Source of the DNA: G963701675 sp963701675
Lineage (GTDB): Bacteria; Planctomycetota; Planctomycetia; Gemmatales; Gemmataceae
Length of the DNA: 64,000 bases
Reading direction: 5' to 3'
NCBI GenBank assembly: GCA_963701675.1
Contig: OY969623.1
Location: 8,432,001-8,496,000, forward strand
Shown here: in pieces, positions 1-11,151 of the stretch
How positions within the stretch are numbered: the stretch's first letter is position 1
Layout of the letters: the number at the start of each line of letters is the position of its first letter
Translations under genes and position numbers: made by a program
Notes under the pieces: model-generated
Databases searched by the model: none
What the model saw: the letters and a program-made list of their open reading frames with translations, nothing else
Told to the model about the DNA's origin: nothing

Positions 1-1
1 T

Positions 2-262
2 ACACGGGTGAAGGGGTCTACGTTTGAGGCCACGATTCGCGTCAAAAATGACAGCTGGGTCATGAAAATCAGCGGGACCATGATCCAAAACCACCTCCGG
101 TGGAAACTCGACGAAATCAGCAAAGGCCCGCAAAGTGTGGAGTTCACCAAACCGTACGAAGGCATCGTGAGAAAAGATAAGTTGGAAGCCGTGACCCGTT
201 GGGTAGGCGGCATGGGACGCAATAGAGCCGCTGCGTTTTCGCTAACCCGAATGCAAAAGTAG
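2..262 (+). CDS. C-terminal part of an unidentified protein, cut by the window edge
   Basis: The frame is open from the first bases of the window and ends in TAG at 260-262. The visible residues contain a charged stretch followed by a basic tail, with no motif I recognise. A GTG at 8 could in principle be a start, but no ribosome binding site is visible in the few bases before it, so I read this as the end of a longer gene. No function is proposed. Confidence 0.35.
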   Translation, partial: TRVKGSTFEATIRVKNDSWVMKISGTMIQNHLRWKLDEISKGPQSVEFTKPYEGIVRKDKLEAVTRWVGGMGRNRAAAFSLTRMQK

Positions 263-360
263 TTATGTCCTGAACGCGGAGGCGATCTCGCAGAGTTTTA
301 TCAGAATTCACCTGGTTGCGCCTTGGCATGCAAATAGTAATTCTTCCTGGAGAAAGCACA

Positions 361-1779
361 ATGACGAATTCTTTCCTTGGATCACCGCGATTCAAAAATG
401 CGTTTCGACCGCGTTTAGAGCCGCTGGAAACACTCCTATTGCCGAGCTTTGCCGCGCCACAGGCGTTTCCGGCTGGACTAGGCCCTCATGGACTGGCGGC
501 TGGAGAGTTGCGCCCTGGGTCTGGCCTTGTGGATGTCGTCGTGGCAAACCCCGGCGCCAACATCGTTAGTGTCCTTCTGCGGTCAAGCACCGGAAAGTTT
601 CGATCTCCAGTATCTTACCCTGTCGGCGCGTTCCCCAATGATGTCGCTCTTGGCGATTTTGACCGAGATGGCGACCTTGATATTGCTTGTTCAAACCGCG
701 ACGCGGACTCGGTCAGCGTGCTCCAGAATATCGGCCGTGGCAAGTTTGCGTCAGCGCTTTCAATTCAGGTCGGTGACCGTCCTGGACGTATTGCGGTTGG
801 TGACTTCGACCTGGATGACAAACTGGACATTCTTACGCCCGATGAGTTTGGACATACGGTTAGTGTGTTGCTCGGTAACGGAGATGGCACTTTCGAAGGC
901 AAGATTTCTTCGCCCGCCGGGAGTTTTCCTGGCGGCATGACCATCGGCGAATTCAACGGCGATGGCATACTGGATGTGTCGGTGAACAGATTAACGACAT
1001 CTAACTCAGTCCGAGTTTTGCTTGGCAACGGCAATGGGACGTTTTTACTGTCATCGCTTTCTTACAACGTTGAAATGCCCGTGAATGTTTCCGCGGGTGA
1101 CATCAACGACGACGGATGCCTTGATCTATTGACAGCGAATCTCGACCCTGACACGGTTAGCATCCTTTTGGGAAACTGTGACGGAAAATTTGCGCAGGCT
1201 GTGAATGTGCAAGTGGGCTCCGGTTCCGGTCCTGTCGAAGTTGTCGTTGCCGACTTTGGCTCTCCCGGGGGCGGAGACCCAGACGGGATCAACGATTTTG
1301 CCGTTGCAAATGCCGATTCTAAGAACGTCGGTGTGTACTATCGCATTGCCGGACTGAGCTTTGAGCATTCAGCATCAGACGCATATGGCATCGGAGCGAG
1401 CGCGGTCAGTCTCATAGGTGCGGATTTTGACCACAACGGGCTAGTAGACTTGGCTGTCTCGGCTGGGAATAGTGTTTCGGTTCTCATCAATCGACGAGAT
1501 GGACGCTCATTAGGGGAAAATGCCAAAGTGCTAGGCACTCTTGCCGATTCGGAAAGCCTTTTGGACTCACAACGGCTTGACGCTAAACGTGGAATGATCC
1601 TGAACAGCGGAACACGTGGCATCGATGAAGTTTTGAAGGACGGAGCGAAACCCCTCGTCATCCAAGCAAAGCCGCGGCCAATCTGCGCTACGGCGTTAAT
1701 CGGCGCGTTCAACTGGTTCGTAAAGGTGGGCGATGTTAAGGACAACGATGGCGTGGTATTCGAGCCGGTTAATTCCTAA
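361..1779 (+). CDS. FG-GAP/VCBS-repeat surface protein with a planctomycete N-terminal motif
   Basis: About 472 residues. Near the N-terminus is an L-E-P-L-E-T-L-L-L-P variant of the planctomycete LEPR-XLL type motif found on extracellular proteins. The body is made of repeated blocks such as GDFDRDGDLDIA, GDFDLDDKLDIL and GEFNGDGILDVS, the calcium-binding loops of FG-GAP beta-propeller blades; I count about six blades. The last roughly 80 residues carry no repeat. The ATG at 361 is chosen over upstream starts because GGAG lies about 9 bases before it. Likely exported; ligand unknown. Confidence 0.8.
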   Translation: MTNSFLGSPRFKNAFRPRLEPLETLLLPSFAAPQAFPAGLGPHGLAAGELRPGSGLVDVVVANPGANIVSVLLRSSTGKFRSPVSYPVGAFPNDVALGDFDRDGDLDIACSNRDADSVSVLQNIGRGKFASALSIQVGDRPGRIAVGDFDLDDKLDILTPDEFGHTVSVLLGNGDGTFEGKISSPAGSFPGGMTIGEFNGDGILDVSVNRLTTSNSVRVLLGNGNGTFLLSSLSYNVEMPVNVSAGDINDDGCLDLLTANLDPDTVSILLGNCDGKFAQAVNVQVGSGSGPVEVVVADFGSPGGGDPDGINDFAVANADSKNVGVYYRIAGLSFEHSASDAYGIGASAVSLIGADFDHNGLVDLAVSAGNSVSVLINRRDGRSLGENAKVLGTLADSESLLDSQRLDAKRGMILNSGTRGIDEVLKDGAKPLVIQAKPRPICATALIGAFNWFVKVGDVKDNDGVVFEPVNS

Positions 1780-1795
1780 TGTTGGACTTTCGGCA

Positions 1796-1860
1796 CAGCC
1801 ACACGGCGCATTGCGCCGACGGCTGAACCCGTCTATGCCGAAAGGTGACGCAGATGCCGG
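1796..1860. repeat. Structured dispersed repeat, copy 1
   Basis: This lies just after the FG-GAP gene. A 15-base palindrome CGGCGCA-T-TGCGCCG (1804-1818) is followed by a second small stem GACGG...CCGTC. A 20-base block around the palindrome recurs exactly at 24857-24876, where a different but still paired second stem follows. It may double as a transcription terminator for the FG-GAP gene. Apart from this repeat and a doubtful minus-strand ORF, I see nothing in 1780-2763. Confidence 0.55.
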
Positions 1861-2208
1861 ACCGTGTGGGGCGGGTGCGAATCGCCATGTCAAGGATCGC
1901 CCGGCGATTACACCCGCGCAGGTCCAAATGCGGGCAATATCCGGTTCGTAGCACAAGTCTTAACGAGCAAAATCAGGTGCCATCTCGGCTTGACTTCGGC
2001 TCGGCTAGCGCCGAGAAACAAGTCTCGTTGGTCATGCAATGCCTTTGTTGGGTGAGAGCAGTCTTCGCTTGCATGAACACCATACGCCGCACATGAAGTG
2101 GGGACTCACCGACCGACATGTGGTCTTTCTATGACTAAGGATCGGCACAACGAGACGTGCAGCGTTGATACTCACGTAGCATTTCGTCGTTTTGGGAATC
2201 ATCTCCGT

Positions 2209-2697
2209 CTAAACCGGCGGCGAACGCTTGCCAGTATGGAGCGCAACGGTTTTCACACCGGTGACGTTCCTCGCGTATCTCATCCGAAGTAGGGCGTGCG
2301 CGTTTCGGGGCGTTGATTGCCGTGCGGCACTTTCACGCGACTGTTCCTTACTCTCTTGCCACTGTAGTTTGAATTGTGCCGCCGACGGAGTTTCAGTACG
2401 ACGTTTTTCTCGTTGTCGGTCCGACGGGTTTACGAGACTGTCGCATGCGCAGGTGTAATAAATTGCTGGCCATATTTCCATGCCGCAAGCCGTTCTCTCA
2501 CATCCAACGGCCCTTCCTACGTCTACGGCACACGCTGAAAACGCGCGTTCGTTGCATGGCACCTTTACATAGCCCATGCACTGAACAGACATGCCGTCGT
2601 TCGCTTCCATTGCGTTGTCAATCGCATCGCCGTTATACAGGAGTGCTAGCCCCGCAAAAGCCGAGACAATGATGGCCGCGCCCTTGGGCATTCGCAC
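2209..2697 (-). CDS. Doubtful small protein with an N-terminal hydrophobic segment
   Basis: An open frame of 162 residues. The first 25 residues contain a plausible signal or membrane segment (AAIIVSAFAGLALLY), followed by several cysteines. The second half is Ser/Arg-rich and looks like translated non-coding DNA. There is no clear ribosome binding site and no recognised family. It may be a short real gene whose true 3' end has decayed, or chance. Confidence 0.2.
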   Translation of the reverse strand: MRMPKGAAIIVSAFAGLALLYNGDAIDNAMEANDGMSVQCMGYVKVPCNERAFSACAVDVGRAVGCERTACGMEIWPAIYYTCACDSLVNPSDRQREKRRTETPSAAQFKLQWQESKEQSRESAARQSTPRNAHALLRMRYARNVTGVKTVALHTGKRSPPV

Positions 2698-2763
2698 TAG
2701 ATAGCATTCGTATTACAAACAAGCAACTCTTTTGAACAGTGGATGATTCCACGCTGTCCGGAG

Positions 2764-5208
2764 TCATTCCGGGACAATCGCTGGCCATTCATGCTGCAAA
2801 GTTATCTCGCAAACAGACGGCCCTCCGGGGCTTCTCCGGATGCGAATCTGCTTGGTGCGATCTTGGCCTTCAATCGATTGACTTGCCGGTCCAACTTCGG
2901 AAGGGTCGGTTTGCAAGATCGATCGCCGATGTTCCGTGGGCGCACGATTGGCCGCACTCCATTTCAATGGCATTTCTGGTGTCACCGGACCGGCAGTTCC
3001 GAGCTGAAAGTCCTCAAACGTAACTGCCGTTCGGAGTGCGATTGTTCGATCAGATTCAATCTCACGGCGGCACGAAGGCCAGTCGGGATTGGAGCATGAT
3101 TGGTACCATTCAGTCACTTCGATATGGCCAATGGCCCAGGTATTCCACGACACGTCCGTGAGATTAACAACGTCCTCTGTAGTGCCTGCGTCGATCACAA
3201 CGTACTCAGGGGACAGACCCCAGAGGTTCAAATACTTCTCCTGGTTGTCAATTCCGGACAGCAGATCAGTTGTCGTGTGCTGCCAATAGAGCTGGACATG
3301 ATCGACCCGTGCCGGAACGTCGATTCCGGGATCCATTGCAGCTGCCTGAAATGCCCCAACCCTCCGTGCCATCGAATACCCTTCCCATTCGTTGGACACA
3401 CTACCGACCGGATACATATTATTTGCCGGGTGCGGATCTAGGAGCGTTAGCTGCTTGAATCCCGCCGCGAACTGAGGCACGATTTCGGCGGCGGCGATAC
3501 GCTGCATAGTCCAATTCGACAGTACGGCGCCGCGGCTGTGCCCAATCAGATGGAGGTCGATTACGTCATTCGCGTTGATCCCGCCTTCGACGATCATGGC
3601 GACCTCCAAGCGTATGCGCTCTGTGAGGTCGATGCTTCCGAGCTCCATGCCGGACGGATCGGGCAAGGCACACTTCCATTCGTCGAACACCAGCGATTTG
3701 TCATAGCCGTGTTCCACTAATGCCTCGTGGAGCTTATACGGCCAGCTGACGCCAAGGATGCCGGTGCATGGATATGAGCCTCCGGCAAACCACGCATAGC
3801 GGTTGAAACCCGGCGTAACGGCCGCGACGACATACTTGCGGAAACCGGCAGTACAGTTATCGTTGATGACGACGTCGGACAGGACTCCGTTGGGGTCCAC
3901 CACGCCCGTCACATAATGGTGCAATTTGCCGGTCTTCTCGCTGAACACAAGTGGGATGCCGCCAGGCACTTCAAGGTCGAGTGCGTGACGGCCTGGTTTG
4001 GTGTAGTCGCCTGAGATCGTAATCGAGCCCACGTAATAGTTGTCTTCTGAATCGAAGAAACGCGTCGGGGTTTCGTACACTTCTATGTCGAAAGTCGAAC
4101 CGACCAATCGATCAGTTAGAATGTCGTATTCGATTGTGATAGTCCGGGAGTCCTTTGCGGTAAGAGATGCGACGGTCATATCCAACCAGTCGTCGATCAA
4201 GAAGGCTTGCTCATGGCCTCCGGGCTCACGCGTGCCAACGGCTACGATTTGCCCCTTTTCATTGATGTCCAGGGCAAATTTTAGATGCCACTCCGAACCG
4301 GCTGGTAGAAGAGTATTTAGATCGATTGTCTCGTTGCCGTGCCACACCGTGGCGTCAAAAAATGGTTCATCATTAGACTCTGTGACTCCAACGATTTGAC
4401 AGGAATTACTAACTCCGTACCCCGTCCCGTCAAGATCACGTATGATGCGACCGTCTTCCCAGACAAACCCCTGGGAATTCCCTCCCCAGCCGACAACAAG
4501 GCCACTGGAGCTGATGTCTAGCGCCCCGCCGTTGAAGCCAAGGTCCGTGATCACTCCGTTCTTCCAGATGAACGGATGGATTTGCGGGTGATAGAGATAG
4601 CCGACCACGTGTCCAGCCGGGTTGATACCCCAAGCATATGATTGAGCGGCAAAATCCGGATGGAGATCATGTATGTCACCGTTTTCCCAAAGGACTGCGT
4701 GGTAGCCGTCTGCGGTGGATGCCGCGCCGGCGATCTGACCGGCGTCATTTATGTCGTGGGCGATGTTGATGTCCCCACCGAGTCCCGGTAATAGCGTCGA
4801 TTGGCCACCGCTTTTCCATAGCGAAGCGGAACTGGAGACATCATCCCAGTTTACTTTCCCGACCGCATCACCGAGTTCATTGATCCCCAAGGCGCCGGCA
4901 TTGTTTCCTAGGTTGGTTTCCATGCCCTCGAGCCAGACGAAGCCGTGCCCTTCCCATTCCGACGTATTCGGTGGACAGTACGTACTGGCTCCGCCTACGA
5001 TTTCGCCTTTGTCGTTGATGGCGGAAGCCACGCTGGAGCACCACCCCAGGGCTGATCCCAGGTCTATGACCGTCGCAAGTAGGCATCGCTCTTCTAGCCT
5101 TTCCAGGGAGGGCCACCATTGAATCTCACAGCGACGTGGCGAAGGAGCATGGGAACGATTGTGCATTTTTCGAAAATGCCACGCCTTCTTAGTTTGACTT
5201 GCCTTCAT
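2764..5208 (-). CDS. Extracellular HAF-repeat protein with a C-terminal alpha/beta-hydrolase (lipase-like) domain
   Basis: 814 residues. A basic N-terminus is followed by the sorting-type motif L-E-R-L-E-E-R-C-L-L-A (about residues 36-46). Residues about 50-330 hold HAF repeats: short blocks alternating 'AxxINDxGEIVG', 'HAVLWENGDIHDL' and 'FVWEDG' patterns. After a linker of about 150 residues comes a hydrolase-like part with the nucleophile elbow G-H-S-R-G in LHLIGHSRGAVLSNW. The catalytic Asp and His are not obvious. The ATG at 5208 has AGGAG 9-10 bases upstream. HAF repeats joined to a lipase-like domain is an uncommon combination; the substrate is unknown. Confidence 0.75.
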   Translation of the reverse strand: MKASQTKKAWHFRKMHNRSHAPSPRRCEIQWWPSLERLEERCLLATVIDLGSALGWCSSVASAINDKGEIVGGASTYCPPNTSEWEGHGFVWLEGMETNLGNNAGALGINELGDAVGKVNWDDVSSSASLWKSGGQSTLLPGLGGDINIAHDINDAGQIAGAASTADGYHAVLWENGDIHDLHPDFAAQSYAWGINPAGHVVGYLYHPQIHPFIWKNGVITDLGFNGGALDISSSGLVVGWGGNSQGFVWEDGRIIRDLDGTGYGVSNSCQIVGVTESNDEPFFDATVWHGNETIDLNTLLPAGSEWHLKFALDINEKGQIVAVGTREPGGHEQAFLIDDWLDMTVASLTAKDSRTITIEYDILTDRLVGSTFDIEVYETPTRFFDSEDNYYVGSITISGDYTKPGRHALDLEVPGGIPLVFSEKTGKLHHYVTGVVDPNGVLSDVVINDNCTAGFRKYVVAAVTPGFNRYAWFAGGSYPCTGILGVSWPYKLHEALVEHGYDKSLVFDEWKCALPDPSGMELGSIDLTERIRLEVAMIVEGGINANDVIDLHLIGHSRGAVLSNWTMQRIAAAEIVPQFAAGFKQLTLLDPHPANNMYPVGSVSNEWEGYSMARRVGAFQAAAMDPGIDVPARVDHVQLYWQHTTTDLLSGIDNQEKYLNLWGLSPEYVVIDAGTTEDVVNLTDVSWNTWAIGHIEVTEWYQSCSNPDWPSCRREIESDRTIALRTAVTFEDFQLGTAGPVTPEMPLKWSAANRAPTEHRRSILQTDPSEVGPASQSIEGQDRTKQIRIRRSPGGPSVCEITLQHEWPAIVPE

Positions 5209-5558
5209 TGGTTCAATCTCCTTTGCAACAAATAAGTTGAAGCACGTCTTTTCCAAGCGACATTTCGGGGCGTAGGGGCCGCGCAACATTCAAAAACGGC
5301 CCAGCCGTCATTGGCGATGTATGGGTTCCTCACATTCGCGCATCGCCTTGTGTTTTCAATTGGTCGGCGAATCGCATTTAGAGCTTCTGGTCCGGGGCGG
5401 GTCAACCAAAAGTCGCGGGCATAGGCCGCACTCTACGAAACACGTGATCGCAGAATGCCGTCGGTCTATTTCTCACGACGCCTGACCGCGGCAATAGTCC
5501 AAGTTGGACTAGGCCAGTGTGGACTTTATTATCCAGCCCTGCGAGAGGCAAGGGGTGA
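5209..5558. other. Divergent intergenic region
   Basis: This is the 350 bases between the divergent starts of the HAF protein and the Xre regulator. It should hold the promoters of both. The only structure I see is the inverted repeat listed at 5496-5510. The open frames here look like chance. Confidence 0.4.
5496..5510. promoter_or_regulatory. Candidate operator of the adjacent Xre regulator
   Basis: A perfect 7-base inverted repeat with one central base, AGTCCAA-G-TTGGACT, lies about 50 bases before the start of the HTH gene. A further half-site G-T-G-G-A-C-T follows at 5519-5525, and a looser ATGGA...TCCAT pair overlaps the start codon region. Repeated half-sites in front of an Xre-type gene suggest autoregulation. 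This is inference from position and symmetry only. Confidence 0.45.
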
Positions 5559-5816
5559 ATGGAAAAGTCCATTTATAGCCGCGAGTACGCCATTGTGCTG
5601 CGACTATTGCGCCAAACCCGCGAAGACGCGGGCATGACGCAATTGGAACTCGCGCGACGACTCGGGCATTCGCAGTCGTTCGTAACCAAGATGGAACGAG
5701 GGGATCGGCGCATTGATATTATTCAGCTTCGGACGATCTGTCGCATTCTCGGATCAACTCTCCTTCTCTTCACGAAGCGATTGGAGAGAGAGCTCAGCCG
5801 AACGCTAGGCGCTTGA
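5559..5816 (+). CDS. Xre/Cro-family helix-turn-helix regulator
   Basis: 85 residues, almost entirely one HTH_3 domain: LRQTREDAGMTQLELARRLG, then SQSFVTKMERGDRRIDIIQL, matching the helix-turn-helix and the following conserved 'E.G.R' segment. A strong AAGGGG lies 5-10 bases before the ATG. It is a free-standing DNA-binding protein without effector domain. It lies alone at the left side of the mobile region and faces a candidate operator in its own promoter. Whether it belongs to the element or to the chromosome cannot be told. Confidence 0.8.
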   Translation: MEKSIYSREYAIVLRLLRQTREDAGMTQLELARRLGHSQSFVTKMERGDRRIDIIQLRTICRILGSTLLLFTKRLERELSRTLGA

Positions 5817-5972
5817 TGCCGAAAAGTGGGTAACCCGTCGGGCTCTGGCGATTCACGGACAACGCTTAGTGTACATTCGGAACCGGGATCGGCTCAGCAG
5901 ATCGCCGTGATCGTCAAGCAAGTCTCGTCTTCCAATCAGGGTCCGTGGCAAATGGAGGAGGAAGCGCGGAGG

Positions 5973-8900
5973 CTACGGCATGGTTGGCTCATTGTCCTGC
6001 CGTAGCCGTTCCGTCGCGATGCGCTGCTGAAATAGCAACTGCGGCTTTGCAGATTGAATATTCTCCGCTTCCAACGAGGAGGACATTTTTGCCACTGACC
6101 CGTTGGCAGCTTCAATCGCCGGATCATGTGCGGGATTGATCTTTTGGCTCCGGCGGATGCGAGCGGTGATTGGCTCTGCCGCGGCGGTGTGCTTTTGGGT
6201 TGTCCGCTGGGGGACGGCCTCGATGGTGTTTGCGGCCTTCAGCGTCTTGATCTGTTCTGCTAGCTCAGACGTAGTGGGGCCGCTTTCTTCGCCGAAATCG
6301 TGTCCGGCAGACAGCTTCGCCTTGAGTTGGTCGCGCAGGTCAGTCAATTTCGATAGGTACGCTTCATGCGGGAAAGGCTTTCCCAGGCACTCATGGTAGT
6401 CCCGCAGCTGGGATTCGGCGATGGCCAGCTCCTGGCGGATGCGGGCGCATTCGGAGCCGTAACCATTGGCTAAGCGGTCGAGGGCATTGAGCACGGCTCG
6501 TGGTCCTTGGTGATCGCGCGACAGCATGGAATGCCGGCTGGCCTTACCTTCCAAGTACACATCCGATGGGATTTGCGGATGCAGTAGCAAGCCAAACTTT
6601 AGACCCCGGTAGATGCCGAGCGGCACACGGTGCGTTTCTGAAATGTGCCGGAGCAGCTTATCAAGCTCGCGAGCCAGGGCGGCAGGAGCGTCGTCTCGTG
6701 GGTATTTGCGGCCAGCAATGATGATCGGATCGCCGGCGTGCCCTTCGGCGGTGGTTTCGTCGGCGGTAAGCTTCGCAAGCCGCTCACTAAGGCTCTCAAT
6801 CGTCGATGGCAAATTCCGCACGCTGCGGCGAGCGACATATTGTTCATCAAGATGGTTCTTCTTGAGAAGACCCAGGCGCTGCAGTTCGGCGTCGGCCTCG
6901 GCGAGCGTCAGGACCGCCGGATTGCCGGAAGCAATGGCCTTAACCTCGGCGTAAGACAGCTCCTGGCCGCCGATGTCATCAGCGCCCTTGCCGTATTGTC
7001 TCCACTTATTACCTGGGCGATAAACCTAGCTTTGGTCTCTAACGCTTGCCACATGTACGCGTCAAAACTGCCTTCCGTGACATAACGGTAAATCGAAACC
7101 TCTTCATTCTCGTTGCCTTGCCGCAAAATGCGGCCGTCGCGTTGTTCAACCTCCGCAGGCTTCCAGGGTGCATCCAGGTGATGCAGTGCAATGAGGTGTT
7201 TTTGGACGTTAGTGCCGGTGCCCATTTTCTGAGTGCTGCCAATCAGCACTCGCACCGATCCTTGCCGTACCTTCTCAAAGAGGGCTTGTTTCTTTGCGTC
7301 CGATTCGGCATCGCCGATGGCGGCGATTTGCTCGCTGGGAATGCCGGCAGCGGTGAGTTTTGTGATGATGTCGTGGTACACGCAGTAGCCCCACGATGTG
7401 GGGTGAACGCCCATGTCCGCAAAAACCATTTGCGTGCCGCGTTTGGCTGCGGTCTCCTGCCATATGGAAACGACGTTCTCGACCAGGCGGTTGACCTTCG
7501 AGCCGGGGAAGTCCGGAGCCGTGGGCGAGAGCATGCGGGCATCGGTAGCAAGCTTCCTGCCGTCCGTGGTGATGGCAAGCGCATTATCGACGCGCGGGTC
7601 TACCTTTTGAGAACGCAGCCGCTCGTAACGCTCAACCAGCCCCTGTTGCAGCTCGTGCTGCGCATCGGACATCGGACAAGCAATCACGACGGGCTTTCCG
7701 TCTTTGAGTCTCGGGCGAGGCAGGTTCAGCATCTCGGCCGTCTGAACATCGGCAAATTGCCGAAACATCTGCTGGAGTTCCGGCAGATTGGTGAAGCGGG
7801 CGAAGCGGCTTCTGGGACGTAGCCCCGCGCCGTCGGGCGTGATTTCCATCGTGTCGATGACTTCGCCGAACGTGGCCGCCCATGCGTCGAAGTGTTCGAT
7901 TCCCCGGCTCCGCAAGCCGTCCGGATCGAGGAACCGCTGCATGGTGTACATCTCCACCATCGTGTTGGAAATCGGAGTACCGGTGGCAAAGGTTACGCCA
8001 TGTCCAGGATGCTGCTCGTGCAGGTAATTGGCCTTCATGAAAAGATCGAACGCGCGCTCGCTACCCCCCGTCTGAATGCCGGCCACGCGCTCCATCTTGG
8101 TCGGCGTCTCCAGATTCTTGAAGTAATGGGCCTCGTCGATGAAGACGTGATCGACGCCAAGTTCATCGAATACGAGCCCGTCATCCTTCTTGTCCTCGGC
8201 CAGCAAGTCTTTCAGCCGCTCGCATCTGGCGGCCTTCTGCTTCTCGATGGTTTTGATGAGATTGCGGTTGGCGCCTCGATCGGCGGCGTGCTCGCGTAAG
8301 AGCCGGTCGTACTCGACGATCTGGTCAAGAAGGAACGTCTCCTGGCAATCGCGCGACATTCCGATCCGTTCAAAGCTGCTGTGGGTGACGATGATGCCGT
8401 CCCACTCGCCGCTGGCGATCTTGGCGGTGAGCATCTTGCGGCGGTCGCGGGTCAAATCCTCCTTGGCGGCGATCAGCAGCCTGGCATTGGGATAGAGCTG
8501 CATGAACTCGCGAGCGAATTGCTCCAGCAGATGGTTGGGGACCACGTACATCGGCTTCTTGATGAGGCCGGCCTGTTTCATCTTCATGCCGGTTGCGGCC
8601 ATCGTGAACGTCTTGCCGGCGCCAACGACATGGGCCAAGAGCGTGTTGCCGCTGCTCACGCCGCGCCAGACGGCATCCTTCTGGTGGGGTCTCAAGTCAA
8701 TGGCCTGATTCATGCCGGGGAAGTCGAGATGCGAGCCGTCGAACAGCCTCGGCCGCAAATTGTTGTAGGTGTCGTTGTAGAGCCGCACGAGGCGCTCAGT
8801 GCGATCGGGGTCGGAGAACACCCAGGAACGGAAGCGCTCCTTGATAAGTTTTTGCTTCTCGCGGGCAGCCATGGTGGCTTCCTGGTTGACCACCCGCACC

Positions 8901-11122
8901 TCGCGATCCCCGTCCTGGATCGTGTCGTAGATGGTGGGCGACTTCATGTTCAGCGCCAGTTCCATCAGCCACGTGCCGTTGGCTCTTGCCGTGCCATATT
9001 CGGACGTGGCGGCAACCGATGCCTTGGCGGCGTAACCGGCGTCTAAGCTCCACACCGCATCCTTTGGTACGTGGGCAACCGCGACGGAAGACGCATCGAC
9101 ATGAAAAAGTTCGGCGGCAAACGCCTGGATGTCGCTCGCCGGTATCCAGGGAGCGCCTAGATTGGCGTCGATGTCGCCGGGCAGCACGTCTTCGGGCTGC
9201 ACATTCCGCAAAGCGTCGGCGTTGCGTCTGTATTCGGGACCGGCGCGTTCAGCGGCGGCGAGTTTTGCCCGCACGTTCCCGGAGAGATAGGCGTCGGCGG
9301 TCTGCCACGTTTTGGTTTGCGGATCGTGGAAGATCAAGTCACCGAGCTCGGATGTAACCTGCGCTTCCGGTTTGCCGTAAAGACTGGCGATGTAGGGCAG
9401 GTCCACGCTGCCTCGCTGATTAAGAGAGACGAGCAATCCCTCCTCGGCGCTCCTGACCTGTGTGATGGGCGGGGTCTTGCCCACCACGTCCCTCGTCATG
9501 ATCGCGGCCTTGGTCGCCGTGCCGGTTACTTCGTCGTAATTCTCCAGCGACATGACCAGCATCGCGTCCGGGTCTTCCCGGAACTTAACCACGTTGGGCA
9601 TGCGACGCGTGAGAGTGCCCTTGGCCGTCTCGCCGAAGGTGGTCTTGTTGATCGGGCCGTAGCGGCCGACAAAACGGTCGTAGGCCAAGTTGAGTTGCCA
9701 ACGGGCCTCTTCGCGGTTGGCTTCGGGCCAGCCTTCGTTTTGGGATTGCAGGACCCGCCGTGCCCGGTCGCGCAAAACCACGAGGGCGGCGAAGCGTTTG
9801 CCAGTCAGCGTGCCGTCGGATTTAAGCGTGGTGCCGCCATACACGATGGGCACGCCTTGCCCGCCTTCTATCTGGTAAATGATGCGGTCCTCACCTACGA
9901 AGAAGCTTCCCTCGCTGATATGCCGCTCTGGTGGCGGAGGGATAAACGCGCGTGGTTGTTCTTTCTGATCCGCGCTTACCTGAATGGCCTCAAATCTTGG
10001 TAAGCGCGTTACGGCTGCCTTTAGCAGTTCTGCCAGGTCACCGTTGCTTTTAACGCTGTAGCCTTCTGCGCCGTAGAGCGTGTCTTTGCTGCTCCAAGTT
10101 CCAAGCACCATTTCCGGGTGGTTGTGGAAGTAGCCGTTGATGGAAACAATTCGATCATCGATGGAAAGCGGGCTGGTTCCGATCCACTCGGGGTCCGCAT
10201 GATTGCAGATTTCGTTCTCAGCGCGCTTGCGAAGAAACAGTATGTCCGTGACAACGGTGGTCCCTTCTCGCTTGAATGCGTCGGACGGGAGACGGATCGC
10301 TCCGAGGAAATCTGCTTGTTTTCCAATAAGGTCACGGAATGCCCCGTTTTGCCTATCGAGCGTGAAATGACTGGTGACGACCGCGAGGATGCCGCCGGGT
10401 TTCAAGGCTTCGATGGATTTGGCGATGAAGTAGTCGTGCAGCGCCAGCCGGTAACCATGAAAGTCAATCTTAACGTCCGCAAACGGCACGTTGCCGATCA
10501 CCGCGTCGATGCGGTTTTCGGGAAGCTTGGTGTCGCGGAAATTCTCGATGCGGATGTCGTGCTCGGGATGGATCGCCTTGGCGATGCGGCCGGAGATGGA
10601 ATCCATCTCCACGCCGATGAAACGATTTCCTGGCTTGCCATAGCTCATGAAGTTGCCGATGCCGCAGCCAGGCTCCAGGATCGTGGCGTTATCCGGAACG
10701 CCCAGCCGGGTTAAGGCCTCGTGCATGGAGGCGATGACGGTCGGAGAGGTGTAGAAGGCATTGAAGGTCGTGCGCCTGGCACTGTCGTAATCCTCATGTG
10801 TAAGCAGCGTCTTTAGCTCATCGCCCAGGGATTGCCAGCTCGCGTCCTTGTATCTGCCGGTGGCAGAACTCGGAAACAACGAAAGAGCAACCGGACCAAA
10901 ACCGGAAAAGCGGGAAAGCAGTTGCTTTTCGTCGGATGTTGCGGATCGCTGTTGCTGCTCGATGGACTGCAGCGTTCGGATCACCGTGATAATATCGCGG
11001 GCTTTGGCCTTTTCGCCGCTGGCGATTAGGGCCGGACTTGTTTGTCTAGTCGGTTCTTCTTCATTGATGGGAACTAATGGCGGTGGTGTGTCGAACTGAA
11101 AACTCAACTGCGTGGCTCTCAT
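5973..11122 (-). CDS. Giant N6-adenine methyltransferase / SNF2-type helicase of mobile elements (DarB-like), frameshifted near its 3' end
   Basis: About 1,716 residues if one shift is corrected. Order: methyltransferase (motif I LEPGCGIGNF near residue 150, motif IV N-V-P-F near 211), then a superfamily 2 helicase (Walker A VVGAGKTFTMA near 830, Walker B DEAHYFKN near 990, motif VI QRDGRILRQGN near 1330). This is the architecture of COG4646/DarB-like proteins of phages, plasmids and ICEs, linked to protection from restriction. The ATG at 11122 has AAGGAG; the longer frame upstream runs through a structured element and another gene. At about 6981-6990 one base is missing: the main frame ends at 6908, while the other continues as DDIGGQELSYAEVKAIASG and on to 5973. 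Either sequence error in a G run or real inactivation. Confidence 0.85.
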
Positions 11123-11151
11123 GGCGCGGTCTCCTTCTGCTGCCGTTTCCG

